From contig NZ_JHYD01000010.1 in the NCBI RefSeq assembly GCF_000621505.1, positions 62,001 through 126,000 of the forward strand: a stretch of 64,000 bases of DNA, written 5' to 3'. The translations under genes and the position numbers were made by a program. The notes under the pieces are model-generated. The model did no database searches, was not told the origin of the DNA, and saw nothing but the letters and a program-made list of their open reading frames with translations. This DNA is from Ruminiclostridium cellobioparum DSM 1351 = ATCC 15832. Its GTDB lineage: Bacteria > Bacillota > Clostridia > Acetivibrionales > DSM-1351. Shown here in pieces: positions 50,341 through 59,082 of this stretch. The stretch's first letter is position 1; each line of letters starts with the position of its first letter.

Positions 50341-51726
50341 ATGTATGACGTAGCAATTATTGGTTGTGGTATTTCCGGTATCTTTGCCGGCTATGAGTTG
50401 ACAAAAAAGAATCCTGATTTGAAAGTTGTAATGATAGAACAGGGCAATGATATCTTTGGAAGAAATTGTCCCATAATTGCCAATAAAATAAAGGATTGCA
50501 TACGTTGCAAAACTTGTGATATCATGCGGGGTTTCGGCGGTGCAGGTGCTTTTTCGGACGGTAAGTTTAATTTTACAACTGAATTCGGTGGATGGCTGAA
50601 TGACTATCTTGAAGATAAGGAAGTAATGGACCTGATTAACTATGTGGACAGTGTTAATGTCGATTTCGGTGCAACCAAAGAGATGTTTTCAACCTACACA
50701 CCTGAAGCCAAGGCTATTGAAAAGAGAGCTCTTGAAAACGATCTGCATTTGCTTCAGGCGGCAGTAAAGCACCTTGGAACAGAGAACAATCTGGAAATAC
50801 TGAAACGCCTATACAAATATTTGTTGGAACGTCTTGAAATGCTTTGCAACACCCAGGTATTAAATATTACACCTTCTGAGAATGGTTATGCAATAGAGCT
50901 TCACAATGAAAAAACCATAGAGTGCAAATATCTTATTGTTGCTCCTGGAAGATCAGGTGCCGAATGGTTTTCCAAGCAGTGCAAGCAGCTTAAGTTAGAT
51001 ATGATCAATAACCAGGTCGATATCGGTGTAAGAGTTGAGCTCCCTGCAAAGGTATTTGAGCACATTACCGATGTTGTATACGAATCAAAGCTTGTATACA
51101 GAACCAAACAGTATGGTGACCTGGTGCGTACATTCTGCATGAATCCTTACGGCCATGTGGTCTCGGAAAACGTTGACGGCATTGTAACTGTCAATGGACA
51201 CAGCTATACGGATCCCAGCCTGAGAAGTGAAAATACCAATTTTGCGCTTTTAGTCAGCAACCGATTTACTCATCCGTTTAATGAGCCCTATCAATACGGT
51301 AAGAGGATTGCATCGCTGTCAAACATGCTGGGCGGAGGTGTGCTTGTCCAGAGGTTCGGAGACTTGATAAAAGGTGCCAGAACCAATGCCCACAGGCTTG
51401 GTCAAAGCTTTACACACCCCACATTGAATGCCACTCCCGGTGATCTCAGCCTTGTTCTTACCAAGAGACATCTGGATAATATTATTGAAATGATATACGC
51501 TCTGGACAAAATTGCTCCGGGTACGGCAAACTACGATACCTTGCTCTACGGTGTAGAAGTTAAGTTCTACAGCTCAAGACTGGAGCTCACCAACGAGCTG
51601 GAGACAAAACTTCCGAACATGTTTGCCATAGGTGACGGAGCCGGTGTCACACGCGGTCTGTCACAGGCCAGCGCCAGCGGCGTTCACGTTGCAAGAACCA
51701 TCTCCGACAGAATAAGCAAGTCATAA
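50341..51726 (+). CDS. FAD-dependent oxidoreductase (COG2509-type)
   Basis: A 461-residue flavoprotein. The FAD-binding Rossmann motif is 'MYDVAIIGCGISGIFAGYEL', followed by 'CIRCKTCDIMRGFGGAGAFS', a Cys motif plus the Gly-rich segment typical of the uncharacterised FAD-dependent dehydrogenases of COG2509. The end motif 'MFAIGDGAGVTRGLSQASAS' closes the FAD site. The substrate is unknown; relatives are linked to NAD(P)H-dependent reductions. The ATG follows CGGAGGTAAAGACT. It is monocistronic and ends in a terminator. Confidence 0.9.
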   Translation: MYDVAIIGCGISGIFAGYELTKKNPDLKVVMIEQGNDIFGRNCPIIANKIKDCIRCKTCDIMRGFGGAGAFSDGKFNFTTEFGGWLNDYLEDKEVMDLINYVDSVNVDFGATKEMFSTYTPEAKAIEKRALENDLHLLQAAVKHLGTENNLEILKRLYKYLLERLEMLCNTQVLNITPSENGYAIELHNEKTIECKYLIVAPGRSGAEWFSKQCKQLKLDMINNQVDIGVRVELPAKVFEHITDVVYESKLVYRTKQYGDLVRTFCMNPYGHVVSENVDGIVTVNGHSYTDPSLRSENTNFALLVSNRFTHPFNEPYQYGKRIASLSNMLGGGVLVQRFGDLIKGARTNAHRLGQSFTHPTLNATPGDLSLVLTKRHLDNIIEMIYALDKIAPGTANYDTLLYGVEVKFYSSRLELTNELETKLPNMFAIGDGAGVTRGLSQASASGVHVARTISDRISKS

Positions 51727-51741
51727 GTTGATAAATATATG

Positions 51742-51786
51742 AAGAGGTTGGACATTATGATTATCATAGCTCCAGCCTCTTTTATT
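51742..51786. terminator. Terminator between convergent genes
   Basis: AAGAGGTTGGA at 51742-51752 pairs with TCCAGCCTCTT at 51771-51781 with one G-T pair, followed on the plus strand by TTTATT. It ends the FAD oxidoreductase transcript and may also stop azlD from the other side. Confidence 0.82.
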
Positions 51787-51812
51787 ATAACCCTCACATT
51801 CTGATAATAGCA

Positions 51813-52145
51813 TTAAAATATATACTGAATCAAAAGCATATATGACGCCGTGCCTGCAAATATACTCAGGAGAGTGTTCTTCTTCCACACATGCAGTACG
51901 GCTATTATCAGTATTGATATGAACTCAGGCAGACCGTAAGGACCTGAAGTAAATGACACCCCCTTCAGACAGTATACTACCAGTAACCCTATAACGGCAT
52001 AGGGCAATACCCTGCCCAGCCTCTGAACGTACTGGGGTGTCGCCCTGTCGGCCCTGAAAAATATAAACGGCAGGAACCGGGTGCACATGGTACCTAACAT
52101 AAGCATTATAATTGTAATAAAGGTTTGAAATGGACTTAAAATCAC
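51813..52145 (-). CDS. azlD: AzlD family branched-chain amino acid exporter subunit
   Basis: A 110-residue membrane protein with four hydrophobic segments. 'MLGTMCTRFLPFIFFRADRA' and 'VLPYAVIGLLVVYCLKGVSF' are AzlD landmarks. With AzlC it exports branched-chain amino acids and analogues such as azaleucine. It overlaps the azlC stop by four bases. Confidence 0.92.
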   Translation of the reverse strand: MILSPFQTFITIIMLMLGTMCTRFLPFIFFRADRATPQYVQRLGRVLPYAVIGLLVVYCLKGVSFTSGPYGLPEFISILIIAVLHVWKKNTLLSIFAGTASYMLLIQYIF

Positions 52146-52840
52146 AGGTTTTCTCCTTTATAAATCTTTTTATTTGAGAAAGTAAATATAATTAAAATCA
52201 GAATCATGGCTGGTATGATAAATTTATCAGGCCCGAAGATCAGCAGACAAACGGCAGAGCTTATTACCCCCACAACAGCCGGAAAATGATTTTTCAGTTC
52301 CTGCCACTGGTTTATGAAAATAACCACGAATAGTGCGGTTAATGCAAAATCCAGGCCTTTTGTGTTAAACTTTATGTAATTCCCCAGGAGAGCTCCCAAT
52401 ACAGAGCCGATGATCCAGTACCATCTGTTCAGAAAGACTATAAAGAACATAAACCAGTTTTTGTCCACATCCTTCTCAGGTTTTGCAGAGCATAATATTG
52501 AAAAAGATTCGTCACACATGGCAAAAATCAGGTAGGGTTTAAATCTTCCTGTATTTTTGAACTTTTCCAGCATTGATATGCCATAGAAAATATGCCTTGC
52601 ATTTACCATCAGGGTTATAAAAAGAGCATACAGGGGATTAAAGGTAGCCGTTAACAGGGTAATTCCAACGTATTGCATTGAACCTGCAAATACCAGGAAG
52701 CTCATCAAAAAAGTCCAGCCCGCCCCATAACCGATAGATTTCATTAAAATCCCATAGGCTACCCCCAGAAACAAAAATCCTGCCAGAACCGGTAATGTAT
52801 GCGGGAATGCAGCCTTTAGTGCTTTTACTTTTATATTCAT
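52142..52840 (-). CDS. azlC: AzlC family branched-chain amino acid exporter subunit
   Basis: A 232-residue integral membrane protein with about six helices. 'KAAFPHTLPVLAGFLFLGVA' and 'NARHIFYGISMLEKFKNTGR', with 'CDESFSI' soon after, are diagnostic of AzlC. It forms the large subunit of the AzlCD exporter of branched-chain amino acids. It is first in a two-gene operon, and azlD is translationally coupled to it. The ATG follows AAGGGGGC. Confidence 0.94.
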   Translation of the reverse strand: MNIKVKALKAAFPHTLPVLAGFLFLGVAYGILMKSIGYGAGWTFLMSFLVFAGSMQYVGITLLTATFNPLYALFITLMVNARHIFYGISMLEKFKNTGRFKPYLIFAMCDESFSILCSAKPEKDVDKNWFMFFIVFLNRWYWIIGSVLGALLGNYIKFNTKGLDFALTALFVVIFINQWQELKNHFPAVVGVISSAVCLLIFGPDKFIIPAMILILIIFTFSNKKIYKGENL

Positions 52841-53040
52841 TGTGCCCCCTTACATAATAGTATTTCTTATTTTAAAATTATGATTAACTTTTGTCAATTG
52901 AACATAGTGCAATCTAAATGGTGCAATCCACTTGCTGGCTGAAAATTCAAAAATAAAAGAGTAAATCCCGCCCTAGCCGACTGCACAGAAAATAAGCTTC
53001 AATTCAACACAGCTTTTCCACGCAAGGCACCAGGTAAAAT

Positions 53041-53406
53041 TTACTCCGACCAGGCCAGCAGTTCATCCTTGTTCAGGTATTTGTCATACAGCTTCCCGCC
53101 GTCTCCGACATAGTCATGAATACCGCAAATATCCGAGGTGACCATCTCCCAACCGTCATTGGTACTGACCAGCCTGGTTTTGTCCAGGGCCTTTGTAATA
53201 TAATAAAGTGACCGGGCAAATGCCTGCTGCTCCTTGTTATGCAAGATATCCCGTACTCCCCAGCTTTCATTGAAAGGAACCCATGTAACAAAATAGCAGC
53301 AAATTGTGTAAATATACTTCTCAGGGCCATTGTCGGTGAAACGGACCATATTCAGACTGTTGTTGATGCGGAGTATATTATTTAGCACCATATGGCAAAC
53401 GCACAA
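53041..53406 (-). pseudogene. Glycoside hydrolase family 2 remnant
   Basis: About 80 residues of a GH2 enzyme remain. 'VTWVPFNESWGVRDILHNKE' holds the acid/base Glu (NES), followed by 'LDKTRLVSTNDGWEMVTSDI' and 'CGIHDYVGDGGKLYDKYLNK'. The natural protein would be several hundred residues longer at both ends. The residues before the catalytic stretch are not GH2-like, and the frame ends at TAA soon after. So it is a decayed fragment of a beta-galactosidase or beta-glucuronidase type gene. Confidence 0.82.
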
Positions 53407-53447
53407 GCCTCAGAAGGAGAGTTCCTCTTAATAGATGCTTGTGCGTT
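53398..53447. terminator. Strong hairpin after the cyclophilin gene
   Basis: AACGCACAAGC (53398-53408) pairs perfectly with GCTTGTGCGTT (53437-53447). The loop has a second small stem (AGGAGA/TCCTCT-like). It sits about 58 bases after the cyclophilin stop. It can end transcription in either direction, though T-runs are short. Confidence 0.62.
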
Positions 53448-53504
53448 CTTTAATATTAAGGAAATTATGGTATTTATAAATATTACAAGTTAAATTATCG
53501 GGGT

Positions 53505-54026
53505 TTACACTTTTTCAGGCTCGGGATATTCCACTCCAAAGGTTTCCACCGTAACCTTCTTCATTTTCTGCTCTTCCTTTGGCTTATCATTGTAGTCCCT
53601 CTTGACGCTGACAATTCTGTCGGCCTCTTCAATTCCTTCGATAACCTTTCCGAAGGCCGCATACTGGCCGTCAAGATGAGGAGCTTTGGCCACCATAACA
53701 AAAAACTGTGATCCGGCTGAATTGGGCGCCATGGTTCTGGCCATTGATAAAACACCCTTGTCATGCTTCAGCTCATTTTTAAAACCGTTGGCCGAGAACT
53801 CGCCCTTTATGCTGTAATCAGGGCCGCCCATACCGCTTCCGTCCGGATCTCCTCCCTGAATCATGAAACCTGGAATGACTCTGTGGAATATTACGCCGTC
53901 ATAGAATCCCTTGTTTATAAGAGATATAAAGTTATTGACCGTATTGGGTGCTATTTCAGGATAAAGTTCGGCTTTCATTATACTGCCGCTTTCCATTTCG
54001 ATTGTTACCATAGGATTTTTACTCAT
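53505..54026 (-). CDS. Peptidyl-prolyl cis-trans isomerase (cyclophilin)
   Basis: A 173-residue cytoplasmic cyclophilin that speeds proline isomerisation in protein folding. 'DGVIFHRVIPGFMIQGGDPD' contains the catalytic Arg, 'GVLSMARTMAPNSAGSQFFV' the Gln-Phe-Phe-like pocket, and 'HLDGQYAAFGKVIEGIEEAD' the closing strand. The length and absence of a signal peptide are typical of bacterial PpiB-type enzymes. It is divergent from the MFS transporter gene. Confidence 0.95.
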   Translation of the reverse strand: MSKNPMVTIEMESGSIMKAELYPEIAPNTVNNFISLINKGFYDGVIFHRVIPGFMIQGGDPDGSGMGGPDYSIKGEFSANGFKNELKHDKGVLSMARTMAPNSAGSQFFVMVAKAPHLDGQYAAFGKVIEGIEEADRIVSVKRDYNDKPKEEQKMKKVTVETFGVEYPEPEKV

Positions 54027-54214
54027 TTTTTCATTCCTTTCAAAACTGCAGCAAACCTATGCTGGAAGTTTTAGCTATAATGTATTGTCAGTATTATTTT
54101 ATAGTTTTCGAAGCTGATGTCAAGTATATTCATAGATTTTGTGATATACTCATTATGTTGACGTAAAACATTGGGTAATAATGTAATTTTTTAAATATAT
54201 AGCCGGAGTTATTT

Positions 54215-55525
54215 ATGAATGGTATTGGTTCAAAATTTAAAGCATTAGACACTACATCAAAAAATGCATGGTTTTTTACTTTTGAAGGTGCAGTAGGAGC
54301 GGTTATTCTGAATCTGGCCAATCCTTTCTTTTCAATGTTTGCACGGCGAATGGGCGCCAGCGATTACCAGATAGGACTCATTTCCTCGCTTCCGGCCCTG
54401 GTGGGCATACTGGCGCTGGTCCCGGGAAGTATTCTTGTGGACCGGAGCGGCAGCAAAAAGCGAATCGTTTCACTGCTTATACTGCTTTTCGGGATAATGT
54501 ACCCCCTTGCGGCTTTGTCCCCTTTACTGGGCAATTACAAAATACCGCTTTATATTACAATTATTGCTTTAATGAACTGGCCATTTTCGGTTTTCAATAT
54601 ATCCTGGCAGTCTTTTTTCTCGGATGTAATGGTATCCCAATTCAATTCGGCCTTTACGAAGAGGACAAGAGCTGCAACCGTTGTAGGCACAAGCACCTCC
54701 CTGGCAGCAGGGCTGTTACTTGCATATATACCTAAAAACGACGGCGAAAGAATCCTTATGTACCAGCTCTTTTTCTGCCTGTCACTTATCCTGGCATTAA
54801 TTCAAAGCTGGCTGCTCAAAAGAGTTATAGCACCGACCGTTTTAAAATCCGGCGGGGATAAAGGTAACGGTTTTGCCATGGTAAGGGAGTGCCTGAACAA
54901 CCTGCTGGTATATAAGGAATTCCGGACCTTTATTATCCTGGCATTTATATTTCATGTATCCTGGCATATGGGCTGGCCTTTATTTTTTATTTACCAGGTT
55001 GATGTAATCGGGATTAATGAAGCCTGGCTGAGCTATGTAAATGTGGCGGTTGGTTTTGCGGGAGTGCTGACATATACCTTCTGGGGAAAAGAAATTGAAA
55101 AAAGAGGGGCACGTTTAATTCTTATTTTCGGTACCCTGGGTTTGGCAATCAATGCTTTAACAATTGTTTTGGTCAGGACACCCTACTTGCTGCTGTTTCA
55201 AAGTACTATGACCGGACTTACCTTTTCAGCCTTCACTCTGGCTATTTTCGCAAATCTCATTGAAGTTGTGCCTCAAAAGAATAAAACAATCAATATTGCA
55301 GTTTATACAACTTTCATCAACCTGTCGCAGTTTATCTCCCCACTTATTGGCGTATGGTTCTACAAGCATACTTCGATCATAACTGCCCTGATATTTGTCG
55401 GGGTATTCAGGCTGCTGGCAGGTACTTTATTCATTGCTAGATATATATCCGGAAGGAAAAAATCCTCCCAGCCAGGTGTACAGCAGGAACAGCCCGTTTT
55501 GCATAACACTGGGCCCCATGAATAA
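54215..55525 (+). CDS. Major facilitator superfamily transporter
   Basis: A 436-residue membrane transporter with twelve predicted helices. The loop between helices 2 and 3 reads 'SILVDRSGSKKRIVSLLILL', matching the GxxxDxxxxRR pattern of the MFS. The substrate cannot be told: drug, sugar or small solute are all possible. The ATG follows CCGGAGTTATTT. A Gly/Gln-rich cytoplasmic tail ends the protein. It is monocistronic. Confidence 0.88.
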   Translation: MNGIGSKFKALDTTSKNAWFFTFEGAVGAVILNLANPFFSMFARRMGASDYQIGLISSLPALVGILALVPGSILVDRSGSKKRIVSLLILLFGIMYPLAALSPLLGNYKIPLYITIIALMNWPFSVFNISWQSFFSDVMVSQFNSAFTKRTRAATVVGTSTSLAAGLLLAYIPKNDGERILMYQLFFCLSLILALIQSWLLKRVIAPTVLKSGGDKGNGFAMVRECLNNLLVYKEFRTFIILAFIFHVSWHMGWPLFFIYQVDVIGINEAWLSYVNVAVGFAGVLTYTFWGKEIEKRGARLILIFGTLGLAINALTIVLVRTPYLLLFQSTMTGLTFSAFTLAIFANLIEVVPQKNKTINIAVYTTFINLSQFISPLIGVWFYKHTSIITALIFVGVFRLLAGTLFIARYISGRKKSSQPGVQQEQPVLHNTGPHE

Positions 55526-55532
55526 ATAAATA

Positions 55533-56177
55533 TTATCCGGCAGCATGGGACATATCGCCTTCCATAAGCACTTTTGCTGTAAACTTTCCGGTCTGGTGTT
55601 CTCCGTGCCGGGGTGCATTGTCTATTTCAACTGCACACAGGCTTGTACCGTGTATAAAGGGCTGTTTCCACAGATCTTCTATGTGAATGCCCTTAAAAAT
55701 TGACATTATGGTCTTAACAATGATGGCATGGGTAACTATCAGAATGCTGCAGTCCTTGTTCTCACTGATAATTCTGTCCAGTACGGCTTCGATCCGTTCT
55801 CTGACCTGAAAGAAATCCTCCCCTGTGACAGCTTTATACTGGTGGGGTCTGTTCCAGAAGGCCTCCAATCCCGCCTTGTCAGACTCACCGAATTCATCTT
55901 TTGCCTTCCCTTCCCACTCTCCCAGGTTGATTTCTCTGAGGTTATCGTCAGTAATTATGTCAATTTTCCTATTACCTCTGATAAGTTCTGCGGTATGTAC
56001 GGCCCTTTGGCTTGAGCTTGAGTATATCACCCTGATGTCCACGCTTTCAAGACGCTTTCCCAGGGCTTTGGCATTTTCAATGCCCTTTAAAGTCAGGCCG
56101 GAGTTTTTCCAGCCCTGCATTCTCCCCTCAACATTCCATTCGGTTTCACCATGTCTTGTAATATACAAATTAAGCAT
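55533..56177 (-). CDS. Histidine phosphatase family protein
   Basis: A 214-residue phosphoglycerate-mutase-like phosphatase. The catalytic RHG motif is 'LYITRHGETEWNVEGRMQGW', the second His lies in 'CSILIVTHAIIVKTIMSIFK', and 'REINLGEWEGKAKDEFGESD' holds the Glu. The substrate is unknown; relatives include CobC-type and metabolite phosphatases. The ATG at 56175-56177 follows TTGGAGGTAAA; the frame opens at 56216. It is convergent with the MFS gene, eight bases apart. Confidence 0.92.
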   Translation of the reverse strand: MLNLYITRHGETEWNVEGRMQGWKNSGLTLKGIENAKALGKRLESVDIRVIYSSSSQRAVHTAELIRGNRKIDIITDDNLREINLGEWEGKAKDEFGESDKAGLEAFWNRPHQYKAVTGEDFFQVRERIEAVLDRIISENKDCSILIVTHAIIVKTIMSIFKGIHIEDLWKQPFIHGTSLCAVEIDNAPRHGEHQTGKFTAKVLMEGDMSHAAG

Positions 56178-56222
56178 TTTACCTCCAAACTCAGTGCTGC
56201 AGCCATGATAAAGCATAATAAG

Positions 56223-56786
56223 CTACTTTTTTTGAAGTTCCTCAACAACTTTATTTACCAAAGGGTCCAACCTGGTTTCAATATCATTCCAATCGTATTC
56301 CTGCACCGGAAATATGGAGTCAGCAGTTTTACTGACAGTCTTAACCGGAAAAGTGATACCCCTCGGCTGTTCTTCATCTATACCAATAACATTCATTTCT
56401 ACAGGGTATGCTAAAGCATTCCAGATAGTATTTATAACCGGTTCTCTATAATATTTATGTATTTCCGCCGTTCCCCCGCCATGTCCTATGATTCCGGCAG
56501 GCTTTCCAAATAACGGGGCACAGTATGATTCATCATTAAATCTTTTCAGGAACGCCAATTGCTCAATTTTTTCCAGAAGCATGGCAAGCTTTGAAGGTAT
56601 TGGTGCATAATGAGCCGATATGACAAACAATGCGTCCGATTTACCAAGAATATTGTATATACTGTTAAATTCATCATCATTTACACATCTGTCCCGATCA
56701 TAACATCTCCCGCATCCAATGCAGGGTTTAAGCTCATAATCGACAAGGGAAATGATTTGAACCCGTATTAAATAGTGATAGGACAA
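56223..56786 (-). CDS. NADPH-dependent FMN reductase/flavodoxin-type protein, 5' truncated
   Basis: A frame for about 187 residues beginning at TTG. It starts inside the usual protein: 'VQIISLVDYELKPCIGCGRC' is normally preceded by ~30 residues with a GSPR..GN flavin-phosphate loop, missing here. 'DALFVISAHYAPIPSKLAML' and 'IIGHGGGTAEIHKYYREPVI' keep the rest of the FMN fold. The topoisomerase gene ends only 24 bases upstream. So this is probably a damaged gene or a non-functional stub. Confidence 0.75.
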   Translation of the reverse strand: MSYHYLIRVQIISLVDYELKPCIGCGRCYDRDRCVNDDEFNSIYNILGKSDALFVISAHYAPIPSKLAMLLEKIEQLAFLKRFNDESYCAPLFGKPAGIIGHGGGTAEIHKYYREPVINTIWNALAYPVEMNVIGIDEEQPRGITFPVKTVSKTADSIFPVQEYDWNDIETRLDPLVNKVVEELQKK

Positions 56787-56809
56787 TCATACCATCCGGA
56801 CTGGCGGTT

Positions 56810-58999
56810 TTATTCCAGGTCCAGGGACAGCTGGATATCAGCCTTGTCTTCTTCTTTAATATAGCAGCCGATTGCCGGGATATTCTTTGTGCGGTAGTAA
56901 TCCAAATCAGACAGCTGCATTTCTTCCAGAGTCTTTATATGAATCAGAGTACTTCCCTTTTTGGAGGTCAGCACCTGTACGCCCTGTGAAGCCCTTGTGG
57001 ATTTAGGGTTAATACCTTCCGTATTGAATACCAGAACCTTTTTAATGCTGCTGGTTGCTATAAGGTCCATGTCTTCGGTCATAAACATCATCCTGACGAG
57101 CGGCGAACCATCACAGTATGCATTGGCAAGCTTCTTTCTGTTGGTTTTTGTAGCATAACTGGACATTTCTATCTTGGCGCCTTTTCCGTTTTCATAGAAA
57201 AACAGCATATACCCTTCATAGTTATCTGTTGCCGTAACATAGATAATTTTTTCATCATTTTCAAGACCAAGCAAGTTTGTAAGATATTCTCCAAGGCTGC
57301 TGGCTTTACAGTCCGGAACATCATAAATCTTGGTCTTGTAGACATTGAACTTGTTTGAGAACAGCAGCAGGTCAGCTTTGTTATGGGTATCAATTTCCTG
57401 AACAATTGCATCGTCGTCCTTTAGTTTGTGCTCCGGATTCGCCCTGAGTGAAACCAGCGCAATTTTCTTCAGATAATTCTGTTCTGTGAGGAAAATCTTC
57501 AGATTGTAATCCTCGATCAAATGCTCTGTGGTTATCTCCTCCACATGTTCCTCATGAATTATCTCTGTTCTCCTCGGCTGTCCGAATTTTTTTGTAATGT
57601 CTTTAAGCTGCTTCTGAATGATTTTTTTGATTTTGCTTTCATTGCCGTATATATCCTTTAATTCTGCAATTTCCTTCACCAGATTGTCAGCCTCGCTGAC
57701 CCTGTTCAGGATATATTCCTTGTTAAGGTTCCTAAGCCTGATTTCTGCTATATATTCGGCCTGAATATCATCTATCTGGAAACCGCTCATCAAGTTGGGT
57801 ATGACAAGTGCTTCCTGTTCGGTGCCCCTTATTATGGCTATTGCCTTGTCAATATCCATTAATATCTTTTTAAGACCCATAAGCAGGTGGAGCTTGTCGC
57901 TCTTCCTGTCTATGTCAAACAAGGTCTGACGTTTGATGCAATCCACTCTGAAAGCAAGCCATTCGTTTAAAATAGTTCTGATCCCCATTACTCTGGGTTT
58001 ACCATTAATAAGGATATTGAAATTGCAGTTAAAGCTGTCCTGCAGCGGAGTGAACTTGTAAAGCTTGTTCATCAAAGCGTCGGGATCGGTATTTTTTCTG
58101 ATGTCAAGGGTAAGTTTGAGACCGCTTAGATCCGTCTCATCCCTCACGTCAGTGATTTCTTTTATCTTCCCTGTCTTTATCAGATCAATTATCTGGTCCA
58201 TAATGGCTTCAACAGTTGTTGTATATGGAATTTCCAGTATTTCTATGCAGTTGTTTTCCCTGTCATATTTGTACTTTGCACGGACCTTGAAGCTGCCTCT
58301 TCCATTTGCATAGATATCTCTGATTTCCTTTTCGGAATATATCAGCTGTCCTCCCGATGAAAAATCAGGAGCCCTGAGATAATCCTCCAGAACCGCCTCG
58401 GCATCGTCAATCAAAGCGGAGGTGGCTTCACATATTTCCTGGAGATTAAAGCTGCATATATTGCTGGCCATACCGACGGCAATACCCTGATTTGCATTTA
58501 CAAGAATATTGGGATAGGTAGTTGGTAAAAGCACGGGTTCTTTCATGGTGCCATCGTAATTATCCATGAATTCCACTGTGTTTTTATCAATGTCCTTGAA
58601 TATTTCTTCACAGAGCTTGTCCAGCTTTGCCTCGGTATAACGGGGTGCTGCAAACTTCATATCCCGGGAATACTGCTTTCCGAAATTACCCTTTGAATCC
58701 ACAAAAGGGTGAAGCAGAGCATTATTGCCCCTGGTCAATCTGACCATGGTTTCATATATGGCCATATCTCCATGAGGATTGAGCTTCATGGTCTGTCCGA
58801 CAATGTTTGAAGATTTGGTTTTGCTGCCGGTCAGAAGCCCCATTTTATACATGGTATAGAGCAGCTTTCTGTGTGAGGGCTTGAAGCCGTCGATTTCAGG
58901 TATGGCTCTGGAAACAATAACGCTCATAGCATACGGCATGTAGTTACTTTCAAGCGTTGAAACTATATCCTGTTCAACCAGATTTTTGTGAGTAGACAT
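56810..58999 (-). CDS. ParC/GyrA-like topoisomerase subunit A
   Basis: A 729-residue type IIA topoisomerase A subunit that cuts and rejoins DNA. The catalytic Tyr lies in 'MKFAAPRYTEAKLDK'. 'EIDGFKPSHRKLLYTMYKMG' is the N-terminal core. The quinolone pocket reads 'NPHGDMAIYETMVRLTRGNN', with Met in place of the usual Ser83 and Glu in place of Asp87. The C-terminal part has no GyrA-box that I can see, which favours a topoisomerase IV-like or specialised enzyme over a gyrase. It follows the B subunit by 83 bases. Confidence 0.93.
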   Translation of the reverse strand: MSTHKNLVEQDIVSTLESNYMPYAMSVIVSRAIPEIDGFKPSHRKLLYTMYKMGLLTGSKTKSSNIVGQTMKLNPHGDMAIYETMVRLTRGNNALLHPFVDSKGNFGKQYSRDMKFAAPRYTEAKLDKLCEEIFKDIDKNTVEFMDNYDGTMKEPVLLPTTYPNILVNANQGIAVGMASNICSFNLQEICEATSALIDDAEAVLEDYLRAPDFSSGGQLIYSEKEIRDIYANGRGSFKVRAKYKYDRENNCIEILEIPYTTTVEAIMDQIIDLIKTGKIKEITDVRDETDLSGLKLTLDIRKNTDPDALMNKLYKFTPLQDSFNCNFNILINGKPRVMGIRTILNEWLAFRVDCIKRQTLFDIDRKSDKLHLLMGLKKILMDIDKAIAIIRGTEQEALVIPNLMSGFQIDDIQAEYIAEIRLRNLNKEYILNRVSEADNLVKEIAELKDIYGNESKIKKIIQKQLKDITKKFGQPRRTEIIHEEHVEEITTEHLIEDYNLKIFLTEQNYLKKIALVSLRANPEHKLKDDDAIVQEIDTHNKADLLLFSNKFNVYKTKIYDVPDCKASSLGEYLTNLLGLENDEKIIYVTATDNYEGYMLFFYENGKGAKIEMSSYATKTNRKKLANAYCDGSPLVRMMFMTEDMDLIATSSIKKVLVFNTEGINPKSTRASQGVQVLTSKKGSTLIHIKTLEEMQLSDLDYYRTKNIPAIGCYIKEEDKADIQLSLDLE

Positions 59000-59082
59000 T
59001 CATATCCTCTTTTCCGTAAAGTTCAAGTTATAAGAATTTCATTATACTTAATATTTAACTTCCAGTTAAATAATTTATTTAA

